Assembly: GCA_022825505.1 (NCBI GenBank)
Contig: JAJDWR010000083.1
Span: forward strand, 62,001 to 126,000
Source: Gammaproteobacteria bacterium
GTDB lineage: Bacteria > Pseudomonadota > Gammaproteobacteria > Steroidobacterales > Rariloculaceae
Length of the DNA: 64,000 bases
Direction of reading: 5' to 3'
Of this stretch, positions 23,978 to 33,536 are shown piece by piece. A program made the translations under genes and the position numbers. Within the stretch, counting starts at the first letter, position 1; each line of letters begins with the position of its first letter. Below the pieces are notes generated by a model, which had not been told where the DNA came from, ran no database searches, and was given only the letters and a program-made list of their open reading frames with translations.

Positions 23978-24718
23978 ATGCCACAGCAACTTTCCCGTGC
24001 GGAGGAGATCACGCGCGCATTGAGGGACGACATCCTGCGCGGCCAATACCGCGCCGGGGAGCGGGTGCCCTCGGAACGGGATCTGGCCGCGCGCTTCGCC
24101 ACCAGCCGGGGCACCGTTCGCGAGGCGCTCAAGAAGCTCGAACAGCTCGGGATCGCCTCGATTCAGCCGGGCGGCGCGCGCGTCATACCGGTTCAGGAGT
24201 GCACGCTGGACGTGCTGGGGCCGCTGCTGGAATTGAACGACGTTCCGGATGCCGCGCTCATGGAGCAGGTGCTGGACGTGGGCTCCATTCTCATCGGCTA
24301 CGCCGCAGAGACCGCCGTGGAGCGAGGCGAACCGGCTGCGCTGGCGCGCGTGGAAGCGATTATCGACGACATCCTCGACGCCGAACCCAAGGAGCTTGCG
24401 AAGATGCGGGTGCCGAGGCGGCTGGGACGGGCGTTCGCGCGAGCGTCCGACAACCTGGTGCTGTTGCTCATCATCAACGGCCTGCGTACACAGCTTCCGG
24501 ACCCGAGGCGCGTTTTCGGGGGGCCTCCCAAACTGGACCCGAAATCGCTGAAGCGGATAACCGCCGATCTGAAGGCGGCAGTGAACCATCGCGACGGAAG
24601 CTCGGCCGCCTCATCGATGCGGGAACTTATTGAACTCATGCGGGCCGCCGCGCGGGAAAGGCTACGCACCCACGGTGCCCGCACCCACCATTCGATCGCC
24701 AGGGAAGCAAGCACATGA
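23978..24718 (+). CDS. GntR-family (FadR subfamily) transcriptional regulator of the efflux locus
   Basis: 246-aa repressor. N-terminal winged helix: ALRDDILRGQYRAGERVPSERDLAARFATSRGTVREALKKLEQLGIASIQPGGARV (14-69), the standard GntR recognition helix. The C-terminal FCD-like helical ligand domain runs from about 80 to 235. The stop overlaps the first MFP start in ATGA, so the regulator is translated with the pump. Probable sites TGGT-N3-ACCA lie directly upstream. The ligand may be a pump substrate or an organic acid; not readable from sequence. Confidence 0.92.
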   Translation: MPQQLSRAEEITRALRDDILRGQYRAGERVPSERDLAARFATSRGTVREALKKLEQLGIASIQPGGARVIPVQECTLDVLGPLLELNDVPDAALMEQVLDVGSILIGYAAETAVERGEPAALARVEAIIDDILDAEPKELAKMRVPRRLGRAFARASDNLVLLLIINGLRTQLPDPRRVFGGPPKLDPKSLKRITADLKAAVNHRDGSSAASSMRELIELMRAAARERLRTHGARTHHSIAREAST

Positions 24719-25902
24719 AACGCAGTACAAAGGTTGCGGTGACCGCCCTCACGCTCTCGGTAGCCGCCACTGCAACGCTGTTGGTAACCCGGCCGCAGCT
24801 CGACCCGAGCGAGCCGGAACCCGTCGCGCCGGCCGTGCGGGTCATGCACGCAAATCCCGGCAGCGAGCGCATGATGGTGCACGCCCAGGGCACCGTATCG
24901 CCCCGCACCGAAGCCGACCTCGTGCCCGAGGTTTCGGGCAACGTCTTGTGGATCTCCCCCAACCTGGTCGCCGGCGGCTATTTCGAGGCAGGCGAGCCGC
25001 TGCTGCGGATCGATGACCGGGACTATCGGTACGCTCTGGAGCGGGCCAACGCGGCCGTGGACCGGGCGGTGGCGGAAAACGAATTTGCCACGTTCGAGTT
25101 GCAGCGCCTCCGGGAAATGGAAGAACGCAACCTCATCAGCCCTTCCGACGTGGAAACGGGGATGAGAGCCGCCCGGGTGACCGAAGCCACCCTCGCCGAC
25201 GCCCGTGCGGCGTTGAACCAGGCGGAACTCGATCTGTCCCGGACCGAGGTGATTGCGCCCTTCACGGGCCTGGTGCGGAGCGAGCAGGTCGACCCCGGCC
25301 AGTTCGTCAACCGCGGCTCCGCCATTGCCCGCCTGTACGCGGTGGACTACGTGGAGGTGCGCCTCCCCATCGCGGACCAGCAACTCGCCTACCTGGATAT
25401 CCCGCCCATGCAACGCGGCGAACTGGACGAATCCACCGCTCCGGACGTGCTGTTGTCGGCGGACTTCGCCGGCCAACACTACAAGTGGCGCGGCACCATC
25501 GTGCGCACCGAAGCGGAGATCGACATGCGCAGCCGGATGGTCAACGCGGTCGCACGCGTCCGGACCACCGACGATGCCGCGAATAATCCGGAGTACGTCC
25601 CCCCGCCCGTGGGCCTGTTCGTGGAAGCGGAAATCCAGGGCCGCTCCGCCGACAACGTGGTTGTGGTACCCCGTTCTGTGATCCGCAACGCCAACCAGGT
25701 GCTGGTCGTGGACGATGACGACCGGTTGCGCTTCCGCACCGTCAGCGTCGCCCGCATCTACGGAGACGACGCCTACATCGACGGCGGCCTCGAAAAGGGC
25801 GAACGCGTGTGCCTGACCGTGCTGCAGGCGGTGATCGACGGCATGCGCGTCGAAGTCGTCGAGGACGAAGCCGCTCCGATGCCGGGAGTCGCCGGATCAT
25901 GA
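24715..25902 (+). CDS. RND efflux periplasmic adaptor (MFP), copy 1
   Basis: 395-aa HlyD/AcrA-type adaptor, N-terminal membrane anchor or signal (VAVTALTLSVAATATLLV). Order of parts: lipoyl half VVHAQGTVSPRTEADLVPEVSGNVLWISPNLVAGGYFEAGEPLLRIDDRDY, alpha-hairpin coiled coil (about 105-170, ALERANAAVDRAVAENEFATFELQRL), second lipoyl half DLSRTEVIAPFTGLVRSEQVDPGQFV, then beta-barrel and membrane-proximal domain. Same length in nucleotides as copy 2 (1188). Coupled to GntR by ATGA and to the RND permease by ATGA. Links the inner-membrane pump to an outer-membrane channel, which is not encoded nearby. Confidence 0.93.
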   Translation: MKRSTKVAVTALTLSVAATATLLVTRPQLDPSEPEPVAPAVRVMHANPGSERMMVHAQGTVSPRTEADLVPEVSGNVLWISPNLVAGGYFEAGEPLLRIDDRDYRYALERANAAVDRAVAENEFATFELQRLREMEERNLISPSDVETGMRAARVTEATLADARAALNQAELDLSRTEVIAPFTGLVRSEQVDPGQFVNRGSAIARLYAVDYVEVRLPIADQQLAYLDIPPMQRGELDESTAPDVLLSADFAGQHYKWRGTIVRTEAEIDMRSRMVNAVARVRTTDDAANNPEYVPPPVGLFVEAEIQGRSADNVVVVPRSVIRNANQVLVVDDDDRLRFRTVSVARIYGDDAYIDGGLEKGERVCLTVLQAVIDGMRVEVVEDEAAPMPGVAGS

Positions 25903-28900
25903 GGCGCGTCATCGGCTGGTTCGTCAGCAACCCCGTCGCAGCGAACCTGCTGATGACGATCCTCATTGCGGGCGGGCTGATCTCCATCTTCCAGATAAGG
26001 CAGGAAGAGATGCCGCCGATCGACCTGGACATGGTCTCGGTGTCGGTCCCCTATCTAGGGGCCGCGCCGGAAGAGGTGGAGAACGGGGTCAACCTGAGGA
26101 TCGAGGAGGCCCTGGAAGGCGTCCAGGGCATCTACCGGATGACCTCTACCGCCGGCGAGGGCAGCGGCAGCGTGCTGCTGGAACTGGAGACCAATGCCAA
26201 CCGCATCCAGACCGCCAACGAGATCAAGAGCCAGATCGACGCCATCTCCACATTCCCGGTGGAGACCGAGCGGCCCGTCGTGTCGCTGCTGACGATGATC
26301 AACGACGGGGTTGAGATCGCCATAAACGGGGATGCCGACGAACGCACGCTGAAGGAACTGGCGCTCGAAATGCGCGACGAAATCTCTGCGCTGGAGGGAA
26401 TCTCCAGCGTCGAGGTGGCCTATGTCCGCCCGGACGAAATTTCCATCGAGGTTGCCGAGCGGACCCTGCGGCGGATGGGACTGACCTTCGACCAGGTGGC
26501 CAATGCCGTGCGGCGGTCTTCGCTGGACATGCCGGGCGGGTCGATCCGGTCGGGCGCCGGCGAGATCCTGCTCCGTACCCAGAATCAGGCCTATACCGGT
26601 GAGGATCTGCGCGACATCGTCGTGGTATCCAGGGAGGACGGCACGCGAGTGTACCTGGACGAGATCGCGACGATCGTCGACGGATTCCAGGAGGGCGACA
26701 CCCAGGCGCGATTCGACGGCAAGCCCGCCGCCATCGTCCGGGTCAACCAGGTGGGCGACGAAGACGTGGTCGAGATCAGCGAAACGGTCCGGGCCTACGT
26801 GGAAGAAACCCGCACGCGCATACCGGACGGGATCGAGCTGACGATCTGGCAGGACGAGTCCGAAACGCTGCAGGCGCGTATCGACATCCTGCTCGGGTCG
26901 GCTGCCACCGGCCTGGCGCTGGTGTTGCTGTTGCTGACCCTGCCGCTGGAATTCCGGCTGGCCATGTGGGTCGCGGCCGGAATTCCCATTGCCATGCTGG
27001 GCACCATCGGGGTCTTCGGCGCCGTGGGCATCACCATCAGCACCCTGTCGGTGGTCGCCTTCATTCTCGTGCTCGGCATTGTCGTGGACGACGCCATCGT
27101 CGTGGGCGAGCGCGTCTACGCCCATGAGCAGCAGGGCAAGGACCAGTTCACGGCGGCCGTTGGAGGCACTTCCGAAGTGGCGGTGCCGGTCATTTTCGGC
27201 GTGCTCACCACCATCGCGGCGTTCACGCCGCTGATGTTCGCGCCCGGAAACCTCGGGCAGTTGTTGTCAATCATCGGCTACGTGGTCGCCATCTGCCTGG
27301 TCTTCAGCATCATCGAATCCCAGCTCATCCTCCCCGCTCACCTGGCGCACCGCAGGTTGTCCGCCCGCAAGCAGGACGTCAACGCCCTTCATGCGGCGTG
27401 GCGGCGGTTGCAGCATCGCGTCTCCACCGGGCTCGAGCGCTTTGCCCACGACGTCTTCGGTCCGGCGCTGGACCGCGTCATGGAGATGCGGTACACGGCG
27501 CTGGCGCTGGGCTTCAGCGTGCTGCTGGTCGCCCTCGCCCTCGTCATGAGCGGCCGCATCGAGGTGCAGTTCATGCCGGCCATCGAGGGCGACGCCATTA
27601 TCGCGCGGGTGGAAATGCCGGAGGGTGTCGACGTCGAGCAGACCGCCCGGGCGGCGCGGCAGATCGAGGAAGCGGCACTGCAACTGAAGGCCGAACTGGA
27701 TGCCGCCTACCCGGACCGGCCCTCGCTCATCGAGCATATCTTTACCTCCGTCGGCCAGACGCTGGGCGGCCGGTTCAGGGCCGGACCCCAAAGCCATATG
27801 GCGGAACTGGTGCTGTCCATCCTTCCCCTGAGCGAACGGGGCGCCGTGTCCGTGACGGACATGACGGATCGCTGGCGCGAGCTGACCGGACCCGTGTACG
27901 ACAGCGTGTCGCTCACGTTTACCAGCACGGGCCTCACCGTCGGCGACGCCATCGCGATCCAGCTTCAGGGCCGGAACGTGGACGAACTGGCCAATGCCGC
28001 GGCGGAGTTGCGCGCGGAACTGGCCCGCTTCGACGGCGTTCAGGACATTACCGACTCGTTCCGCTCGGGCAAGCAGGAAGCCAGGCTGTCACTGCTTCCG
28101 GAGGGCCGTCAACTGGGACTGACGCTCAACGACCTGGCACGCCAGACGCGCCAGGCCTTCTACGGCGAGGAAGTACAGCGCGTGCAGAGGGGCGCGGAGG
28201 ATATCCGGGTCATGGTCCGGTATCCGGAAGCCGAGCGGCGCTCCCTCGGCGATCTCGAAGACATGCGAATCCGCGCCGCCGACGGCACCGAGATCCCCTT
28301 CGCCGCGGTGGCCGATATCGAGCTGGGCAGAGGGTACTCCTCCATCACGCGCGTCGACCGCCAGCGCGTGGTCACCGTGCGCGCCGACGTGGACCGCGAT
28401 GTGGTCACGCCGGAAGCGGTGCTGCGTACTCTGGAAACCGATGCCCTGCCGAGAATCCTGTCCGGCTACCGCGGCATCAACTATTCGCTGACCGGCGAGC
28501 AGGAACAGCGAAACGAGTCCTTCACGGGTCTGTTCAACCTCATCCCCCTCGCGCTGCTGATGATCTACGCGCTGCTGGCGATCCCGCTGCGATCCTACGT
28601 GCAACCGCTGGTGATCATGAGCATCATCCCATTCGGGGCCGTGGGCGCCGTCATCGGGCATCTCGTCATGGGCTGGTCGCTCATCATCACGTCCATCTTC
28701 GGGCTGATCTCCATGGCCGGCGTGGTGATCAACTCCAGTCTCGTGCTGGTCGACTACGTCAACCGGCAGCGGCGCATGGGCGTTGACCTGCATGTCGCCG
28801 TGCACCGCGCCAGCGTCGTGCGCTTCCGGCCCATCCTGATCACCTCCTCCACCACGTTCGCGGGCCTCATGCCGCTGATGCTGAACAACAACCCGGCCAC

Positions 28901-29045
28901 GGCCTTCTTCGTGCCGATGTCGATCTCGCTCGGGTGGGGGGTGCTCTTCGCCACCGGGATCACCCTGTTCCTGGTGCCGTGCCTCTACCTGATTGTGGAG
29001 GACCTGTTCCCGACGGAACCCGCGCTGGCGCGCCAGTACGCGTAA
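25899..29045 (+). CDS. RND efflux permease, copy 1
   Basis: 1048-aa inner-membrane proton-drug antiporter. The proton relay pair Asp397-Asp398 lies in LGIVVDDAIVVGERV in TM4, as in AcrB. N-terminus RRVIGWFVSNPVAANLLMTILIAGG is TM1; the periplasmic porter loop 1 spans about 35-335 and loop 2 about 560-865; TM7-12 include LIPLALLMIYALLAIPLRSYVQPLVIM. Start ATG 25899 overlaps the adaptor stop (ATGA). Belongs to the hydrophobe/amphiphile group; actual substrates unknown. Exactly the same length as copy 2, indicating tandem duplication without net indels. Confidence 0.95.
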   Translation: MRRVIGWFVSNPVAANLLMTILIAGGLISIFQIRQEEMPPIDLDMVSVSVPYLGAAPEEVENGVNLRIEEALEGVQGIYRMTSTAGEGSGSVLLELETNANRIQTANEIKSQIDAISTFPVETERPVVSLLTMINDGVEIAINGDADERTLKELALEMRDEISALEGISSVEVAYVRPDEISIEVAERTLRRMGLTFDQVANAVRRSSLDMPGGSIRSGAGEILLRTQNQAYTGEDLRDIVVVSREDGTRVYLDEIATIVDGFQEGDTQARFDGKPAAIVRVNQVGDEDVVEISETVRAYVEETRTRIPDGIELTIWQDESETLQARIDILLGSAATGLALVLLLLTLPLEFRLAMWVAAGIPIAMLGTIGVFGAVGITISTLSVVAFILVLGIVVDDAIVVGERVYAHEQQGKDQFTAAVGGTSEVAVPVIFGVLTTIAAFTPLMFAPGNLGQLLSIIGYVVAICLVFSIIESQLILPAHLAHRRLSARKQDVNALHAAWRRLQHRVSTGLERFAHDVFGPALDRVMEMRYTALALGFSVLLVALALVMSGRIEVQFMPAIEGDAIIARVEMPEGVDVEQTARAARQIEEAALQLKAELDAAYPDRPSLIEHIFTSVGQTLGGRFRAGPQSHMAELVLSILPLSERGAVSVTDMTDRWRELTGPVYDSVSLTFTSTGLTVGDAIAIQLQGRNVDELANAAAELRAELARFDGVQDITDSFRSGKQEARLSLLPEGRQLGLTLNDLARQTRQAFYGEEVQRVQRGAEDIRVMVRYPEAERRSLGDLEDMRIRAADGTEIPFAAVADIELGRGYSSITRVDRQRVVTVRADVDRDVVTPEAVLRTLETDALPRILSGYRGINYSLTGEQEQRNESFTGLFNLIPLALLMIYALLAIPLRSYVQPLVIMSIIPFGAVGAVIGHLVMGWSLIITSIFGLISMAGVVINSSLVLVDYVNRQRRMGVDLHVAVHRASVVRFRPILITSSTTFAGLMPLMLNNNPATAFFVPMSISLGWGVLFATGITLFLVPCLYLIVEDLFPTEPALARQYA

Positions 29046-29157
29046 GTGTCCCGAGCGCTTGCACGGCTGCGCAAAAACCGTGTAGCGTTTGGACAAGTAC
29101 AAACGGACGCACGCCAGTAGCCGGCGCGTGAGTATTCTTCGCCGAGGAAGAGCACAT

Positions 29158-30345
29158 ATGAAACGCAAGTCACTAGTCGCGGTAGCCGTGATAGCCGTTT
29201 CACTGGCCATCACGACGATACTCCTGGTGACCAGCCGGCAGCTTGCGCCGAGCGAGCCCGAAGCCGTGGCGCCGGCCGTGCGCGTGGTCGAGGTGGCGCC
29301 CGCAAGCGTACGCATGATCGTGCACGCACAGGGCACGGTCGCTCCCCGCACCGAGGCGGATCTCGTGCCCGAGGTTTCCGGCAACGTCGTGTGGATTTCC
29401 CCGAACCTGGTGTCCGGCGGCTATTTCGAGGAAGGCGAACCGCTGCTGCGGATCGACGACCGGGACTACCGCAGCAACCTGGAAAGGGCGCGAGCGGCGG
29501 TGAACCGAACGACGGCGGAAGACGAGTTTGCCCGGTTCGAACTGGAGCGGCTCCAGGAAATGGAAGCCCGCCGGCTCATCAGCCCTTCGGACGTGGAAAC
29601 GGGGATGCGGGCCGCACGCGTCGCGGCCGCCGCGCTGGACGATGCCCGGGCCGCGCTGGAACAGGCCGAGCGCGACCTGTCGAGAACCGAAGTGCTGGCG
29701 CCCTTCACGGGACTGGTACGCGCCGAGCAGGTCGACCCGGGGCAGTTCGTGAGCCGCGGCGCGCCCATCGCGCGCCTCTACGCGGTGGACTACGTGGAGA
29801 TTCGCCTGCCGATCGCCGACCGGCAACTCGCCTACCTGGATCTTCCGCCCATGCAGCGCGGCGAACTGGACCAGGCCACCGCCCCGGATGTCGTGCTGTC
29901 CGCGGAATTTGCCGGAACGCGTTACCAATGGCACGGCAAACTGGCGCGCACCGAAGCGGAAATCGACCTGCGCAGCCGCATGGTGCACGCCGTTGCGCGC
30001 GTCAACGCCGCGGATAACGCCGCCACGGACCCGAACTACGTCCCACCCCCGGTGGGCCTGTTCGTCAATGCCGAAATCCAGGGCCGCTCCACCGAAGACA
30101 TCGTGGTCCTGCCGCGATCCGCGATCCGCAACGGCAACCAGGTCCTGGTCGTGGACGACGACAGCCGATTACGGTTCCGGACCGTCGATATTGCGCGCAT
30201 CTACGGAGAAGATGCCTATATCGGCGGCGGACTCGACCATGGCGATCTCGTTTGCATCTCCGTGCTGCAGGCGGTGGTCGACGGCATGCGCGTGGAGGTC
30301 GTGACCGACGACGGCACCGGGGCGCCCGGAGTACCCGGGTCATGA
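29158..30345 (+). CDS. RND efflux periplasmic adaptor (MFP), copy 2
   Basis: 395-aa adaptor closely related to copy 1. It keeps VAPAVRVVEVAPASVRMIVHAQGTV, the first lipoyl block GNVVWISPNLVSGGYFEEGEPLLRIDDRDY, a coiled coil from about 105 and the second lipoyl block LAPFTGLVRAEQVDPGQFVSRG. Differences cluster in the anchor (MKRKSLVAVAVIAVSLAITTILLV) and hairpin. ATG 29158 has GAGGAAGAG upstream. The 112-bp gap after permease 1 contains no TGGT-N3-ACCA box, so copy 2 either reads through from copy 1 or has its own promoter. Start and stop couple to permease 2 by ATGA. Confidence 0.93.
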   Translation: MKRKSLVAVAVIAVSLAITTILLVTSRQLAPSEPEAVAPAVRVVEVAPASVRMIVHAQGTVAPRTEADLVPEVSGNVVWISPNLVSGGYFEEGEPLLRIDDRDYRSNLERARAAVNRTTAEDEFARFELERLQEMEARRLISPSDVETGMRAARVAAAALDDARAALEQAERDLSRTEVLAPFTGLVRAEQVDPGQFVSRGAPIARLYAVDYVEIRLPIADRQLAYLDLPPMQRGELDQATAPDVVLSAEFAGTRYQWHGKLARTEAEIDLRSRMVHAVARVNAADNAATDPNYVPPPVGLFVNAEIQGRSTEDIVVLPRSAIRNGNQVLVVDDDSRLRFRTVDIARIYGEDAYIGGGLDHGDLVCISVLQAVVDGMRVEVVTDDGTGAPGVPGS

Positions 30346-33300
30346 AACCCATCATCGGCTGGTTCGTCGGCAACCCCGTCGCCGCGAACCTGTTGATGAT
30401 GATTCTCATCGTCGGCGGCCTGATTTCGGTCTTCCAGCTCCGGCAGGAGGAAATGCCGCCCATCGATGTGGGCATTGTCGAAGTGACCGTGCCGTACCTG
30501 GGCGCCGCGCCGGAGGAGGTGGAAAACGGCGTCAGCCTGAGGATCGAGGAAGCGCTGGAGGGCCTCCAGGGCGTCGACCGGATCACGTCCACCTCGAGCG
30601 AAGGCCGCAGTTGGGTCGTCGTGGAAATAGAGGAAGGCGCCAACCGAATCCAGGTGCTGAACGAAGTCAAGAGCCAGGTGGACGCCATCAACACGTTGCC
30701 CGTGGAGACGGAACGGCCCATCGTATCGCTGCTGACCCTGCTCAACGACGGCGCGGAAATCGCGATCTACGGAAATGCCGACGAGCGTACGCTGAAGGAG
30801 ATTGCACTGGAGATGCGCGAGGAAATCGCCGCGCTGCCGGGAGTCTCCAGAGTCGAGGTGACCTATGTCCGGCCAGACGAAATCTCCATCGAGGTGTCCG
30901 AGGAAACGCTGCGGCGGCTGGGACTGACGTTCGACCAGGTGGCCGACGCCGTGCGGCGGTCGTCGCTGGACATGCCCGGCGGGTCGCTCCGGACGGCGGC
31001 CGGGGAAATCATGCTCAGGACCCAGGGGCAGGCCTATCGCAGCGCGGACTTCCGGGACATCGTCGTCCTGTCGCGGGAGGATGGTACGCGCGTCTACCTG
31101 GACGAGGTCGCGAACATCGTCGACGGCTTCCAGGAAGGCGACACCCAGGCCCGCTTCGACGGAATGCCTGCCGCGATGATCAAGGTCTACCAGATCGGCG
31201 ATGAAGACGTCGTGGAGATCGTCGAACAGGTTTCGGCCTACGTGGAAGAAGCCCGCACGCGCATGCCGGACGGCATCGAGGTGGCCATCTGGCAGGACGA
31301 ATCCCGGGTGCTCAGGGACCGGATCGATATCCTGCTTGGAGCCGCCGCCAGCGGACTGGCCCTGGTGCTCGTGTTGCTGGCCCTGCCGCTGCAGTTTCGG
31401 TTGGCCATGTGGGTGGCAGCCGGCATCCCCATCGCCATGCTGGGTACGATCGCCGTATTCGGGGCCGTGGGAATCACCATCAGCACGCTCTCCGTTGTCG
31501 GGTTCATCCTGGTCCTGGGAATCGTGGTCGACGATGCCATCGTCGTGGGGGAGCGCGTGTTCGCCCACGAGCGCCAGGGCAAGGACAGGATGACGGCGGC
31601 CGTGGAGGGCACGGCGGAAGTGGCCGTGCCGGTGATCTTCGGCGTCATCACGACCGTTGCGGCGTTCATGCCGCTCATTTTCACGCCGGGTGAAATCGGT
31701 CAGCTTTTTTCGGTCATCGGCTACGTTGTCGTCATTTGCCTGGTGTTCAGTGTCATCGAATCCCAGCTCATCCTGCCGGCGCACCTGGCGCACCGAAAAA
31801 TGACCGACCCCGACTCCGCCGGCAGCGGACTCGCCGGCCGCTGGAGCCGGTTTCAGAGCAGAATCTCCTTCGGGATGGAACGGTTTGCCCATGAGACCTT
31901 CGGGCAGGCCCTGGAGCGCGTGCTGGAGTGGCGCTACGTGACGCTGACAACCGGCCTCGGCATACTGCTGGTCACGTTCGCATTGATCGCCAGCGGCCGG
32001 GTCGAGGTCGCGTTCCTCCCGGCTTCGGAGGGCGACAATCTCGTTGCCCGCCTGGAGATGCCGGAGGGAATCGACATAGCCGAGACGGCCCGGGCGGCGC
32101 GGCAGATCGAGGCGGCGGCAATCGAACTGAAGGCCGAACTGGACGCCACCTACCCGAATCTTTCCTCGTCGCTTATCCAGCATATCTTTTCGTCGGTCGG
32201 TCAGCCCCTGGGCGGCCGCTTCAGGGCCGCACCGCAAAGCCATACGGCCGAACTGGTGCTGTCCGTACTTCCGGTCAGCGAGCGCGGCAACATCTCCGTC
32301 ACCGCCATGGCGGAGCGCTGGCGCGAATTGACGGGCCCGATTTACGACAGCGTGTTGCTGACCTTCGGAACCACCGGGCTCGCGCTGGGAGATGCCATCT
32401 CGATCCAGCTACAGGGCAGGAACGTCGACGATCTGGCACTCGCCGCGGCGGAATTGCGTGGCGAACTGGCGCGTTTCGACGGTGTCGTGGATATTGCCGA
32501 TTCGTTCCGTTCCGGGAAACAGGAAGCAAAACTGACGCTTCGTCCCGAGGGGCGGCTTCTGGGCCTGACCCTGAACGACCTGGCGCGGCAGGCGCGGCAG
32601 GCCTTCTACGGCGAGGAAGTCCAGCGCGTTCAGCGAGGTACGGAGGACGTGCGGGTCATGGTCCGTTACCCCGAACACGAGCGGCGCTCCCTGGGCGACC
32701 TGGAAGACATGCGGATTCGCGCCGCCGACGGCACGGAGATGCCCTTCGCGGCGGTTGCGGATTTCACCCTGGGCCGCGGCTACTCCGACATCACCCGGGT
32801 CGACCGGCAGCGCGTCGTTACTGTGCGCGCCGACGTGGACAGGGACGTCGTCTCCGCAGAGGCCGTGCTTGGCACCCTCCTGGGCGACTCCCTGCCGAGA
32901 ATCCTGTCGGGCTACCGCGGTATCAGTTACTCTCTCACCGGCCAACAGGAGGCACGGGACGAATCCTACTCGGGATTGTTCAATCTCATCCCCCTGGCGC
33001 TGCTGATGATCTACGCGCTGCTGGCCATCCCGCTGCGTTCCTACCTGCAACCGCTGGTGATCATGAGCGTGATTCCGTTTGCCTCGGTGGGCGCGGTCAT
33101 CGGGCACATGGTGATGGGTTGGACCATCCTGACCGCTTCCATCCTGGGATTGATCGCTCTTGCGGGCGTCGTGGTCAACTCAAGCCTGGTCCTGGTGGAC
33201 TATGCCAACCGGCAGCGGCGGATGGGCGCCGATGCGTACACGGCCGCGCACCGATCCGCCGTCGTGCGGTTTCGCCCCATCGTCATCACGTCGATTACCA

Positions 33301-33488
33301 CGTTCGCGGGACTCATGCCGTTGATGCTCAACCAGAATCCGGCCACGGCGTTCGTCGTTCCCATGGCCATCTCGCTGGCCTGGGGCGTGGTCTTCGCCAC
33401 CTTCATCACGCTGTTCCTGGTGCCGTGCTGTTACCTGGTCCTTGAGGATTTCTTCCCTTCGAAGATGGGGTTCGCGTACAGCCATTGA
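30342..33488 (+). CDS. RND efflux permease, copy 2
   Basis: 1048-aa paralogue of permease 1, same architecture and length. The TM4 proton relay is LGIVVDDAIVVGERVFAHE. Many substitutions from copy 1 occur in the porter loops (for example GVDRITSTSSEGRSWVVVEIEEG in place of the copy 1 segment), which usually set substrate range, while membrane spans are more conserved (LIPLALLMIYALLAIPLRSYLQPLVIMSVIPF). Two permeases may form homotrimers with different specificity, or a heterotrimer of the MdtBC kind; the second is inference. Ends 49 bp before a convergent lipoprotein gene. Confidence 0.95.
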   Translation: MKPIIGWFVGNPVAANLLMMILIVGGLISVFQLRQEEMPPIDVGIVEVTVPYLGAAPEEVENGVSLRIEEALEGLQGVDRITSTSSEGRSWVVVEIEEGANRIQVLNEVKSQVDAINTLPVETERPIVSLLTLLNDGAEIAIYGNADERTLKEIALEMREEIAALPGVSRVEVTYVRPDEISIEVSEETLRRLGLTFDQVADAVRRSSLDMPGGSLRTAAGEIMLRTQGQAYRSADFRDIVVLSREDGTRVYLDEVANIVDGFQEGDTQARFDGMPAAMIKVYQIGDEDVVEIVEQVSAYVEEARTRMPDGIEVAIWQDESRVLRDRIDILLGAAASGLALVLVLLALPLQFRLAMWVAAGIPIAMLGTIAVFGAVGITISTLSVVGFILVLGIVVDDAIVVGERVFAHERQGKDRMTAAVEGTAEVAVPVIFGVITTVAAFMPLIFTPGEIGQLFSVIGYVVVICLVFSVIESQLILPAHLAHRKMTDPDSAGSGLAGRWSRFQSRISFGMERFAHETFGQALERVLEWRYVTLTTGLGILLVTFALIASGRVEVAFLPASEGDNLVARLEMPEGIDIAETARAARQIEAAAIELKAELDATYPNLSSSLIQHIFSSVGQPLGGRFRAAPQSHTAELVLSVLPVSERGNISVTAMAERWRELTGPIYDSVLLTFGTTGLALGDAISIQLQGRNVDDLALAAAELRGELARFDGVVDIADSFRSGKQEAKLTLRPEGRLLGLTLNDLARQARQAFYGEEVQRVQRGTEDVRVMVRYPEHERRSLGDLEDMRIRAADGTEMPFAAVADFTLGRGYSDITRVDRQRVVTVRADVDRDVVSAEAVLGTLLGDSLPRILSGYRGISYSLTGQQEARDESYSGLFNLIPLALLMIYALLAIPLRSYLQPLVIMSVIPFASVGAVIGHMVMGWTILTASILGLIALAGVVVNSSLVLVDYANRQRRMGADAYTAAHRSAVVRFRPIVITSITTFAGLMPLMLNQNPATAFVVPMAISLAWGVVFATFITLFLVPCCYLVLEDFFPSKMGFAYSH

Positions 33489-33493
33489 TCGCC

Positions 33494-33536
33494 GGAACCG
33501 CGCGCCGGTCCCGAAACGCCGGCTTGCACCGGTTCC
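33494..33536. terminator. Nested inverted repeat between convergent genes
   Basis: GGAACCG (33494-33500) pairs with CGGTTCC (33530-33536); inside it GCCGG (33504-33508) pairs with CCGGC (33519-33523). The structure fills the 48-bp gap between RND copy 2 and the convergent lipoprotein gene. No U-tract, so it is probably a 3' processing or factor-dependent end for both transcripts. Confidence 0.5.

Larger units (their letters stand above)
24715..33488 (+). repeat. Tandem duplication of an MFP-RND cassette, period 4443 bp
   Basis: Adaptor starts (24715, 29158), permease starts (25899, 30342) and permease stops (29045, 33488) are all separated by exactly 4443 bp. Both adaptors are 1188 nt and both permeases 3147 nt, and the ATGA couplings are kept. 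Sequences differ at many amino-acid positions spread along the proteins, so this is an old duplication with no net indels, not an assembly repeat. GntR is not duplicated; copy 2 has a 112-bp leader of its own. Confidence 0.88.

Noticed and set aside
30216..32243. 675-codon minus-strand frame over the second efflux cassette
   Set aside because: Low-complexity, His/Gln/Arg/Asp-rich translation without motifs, opposite a well-defined RND gene.
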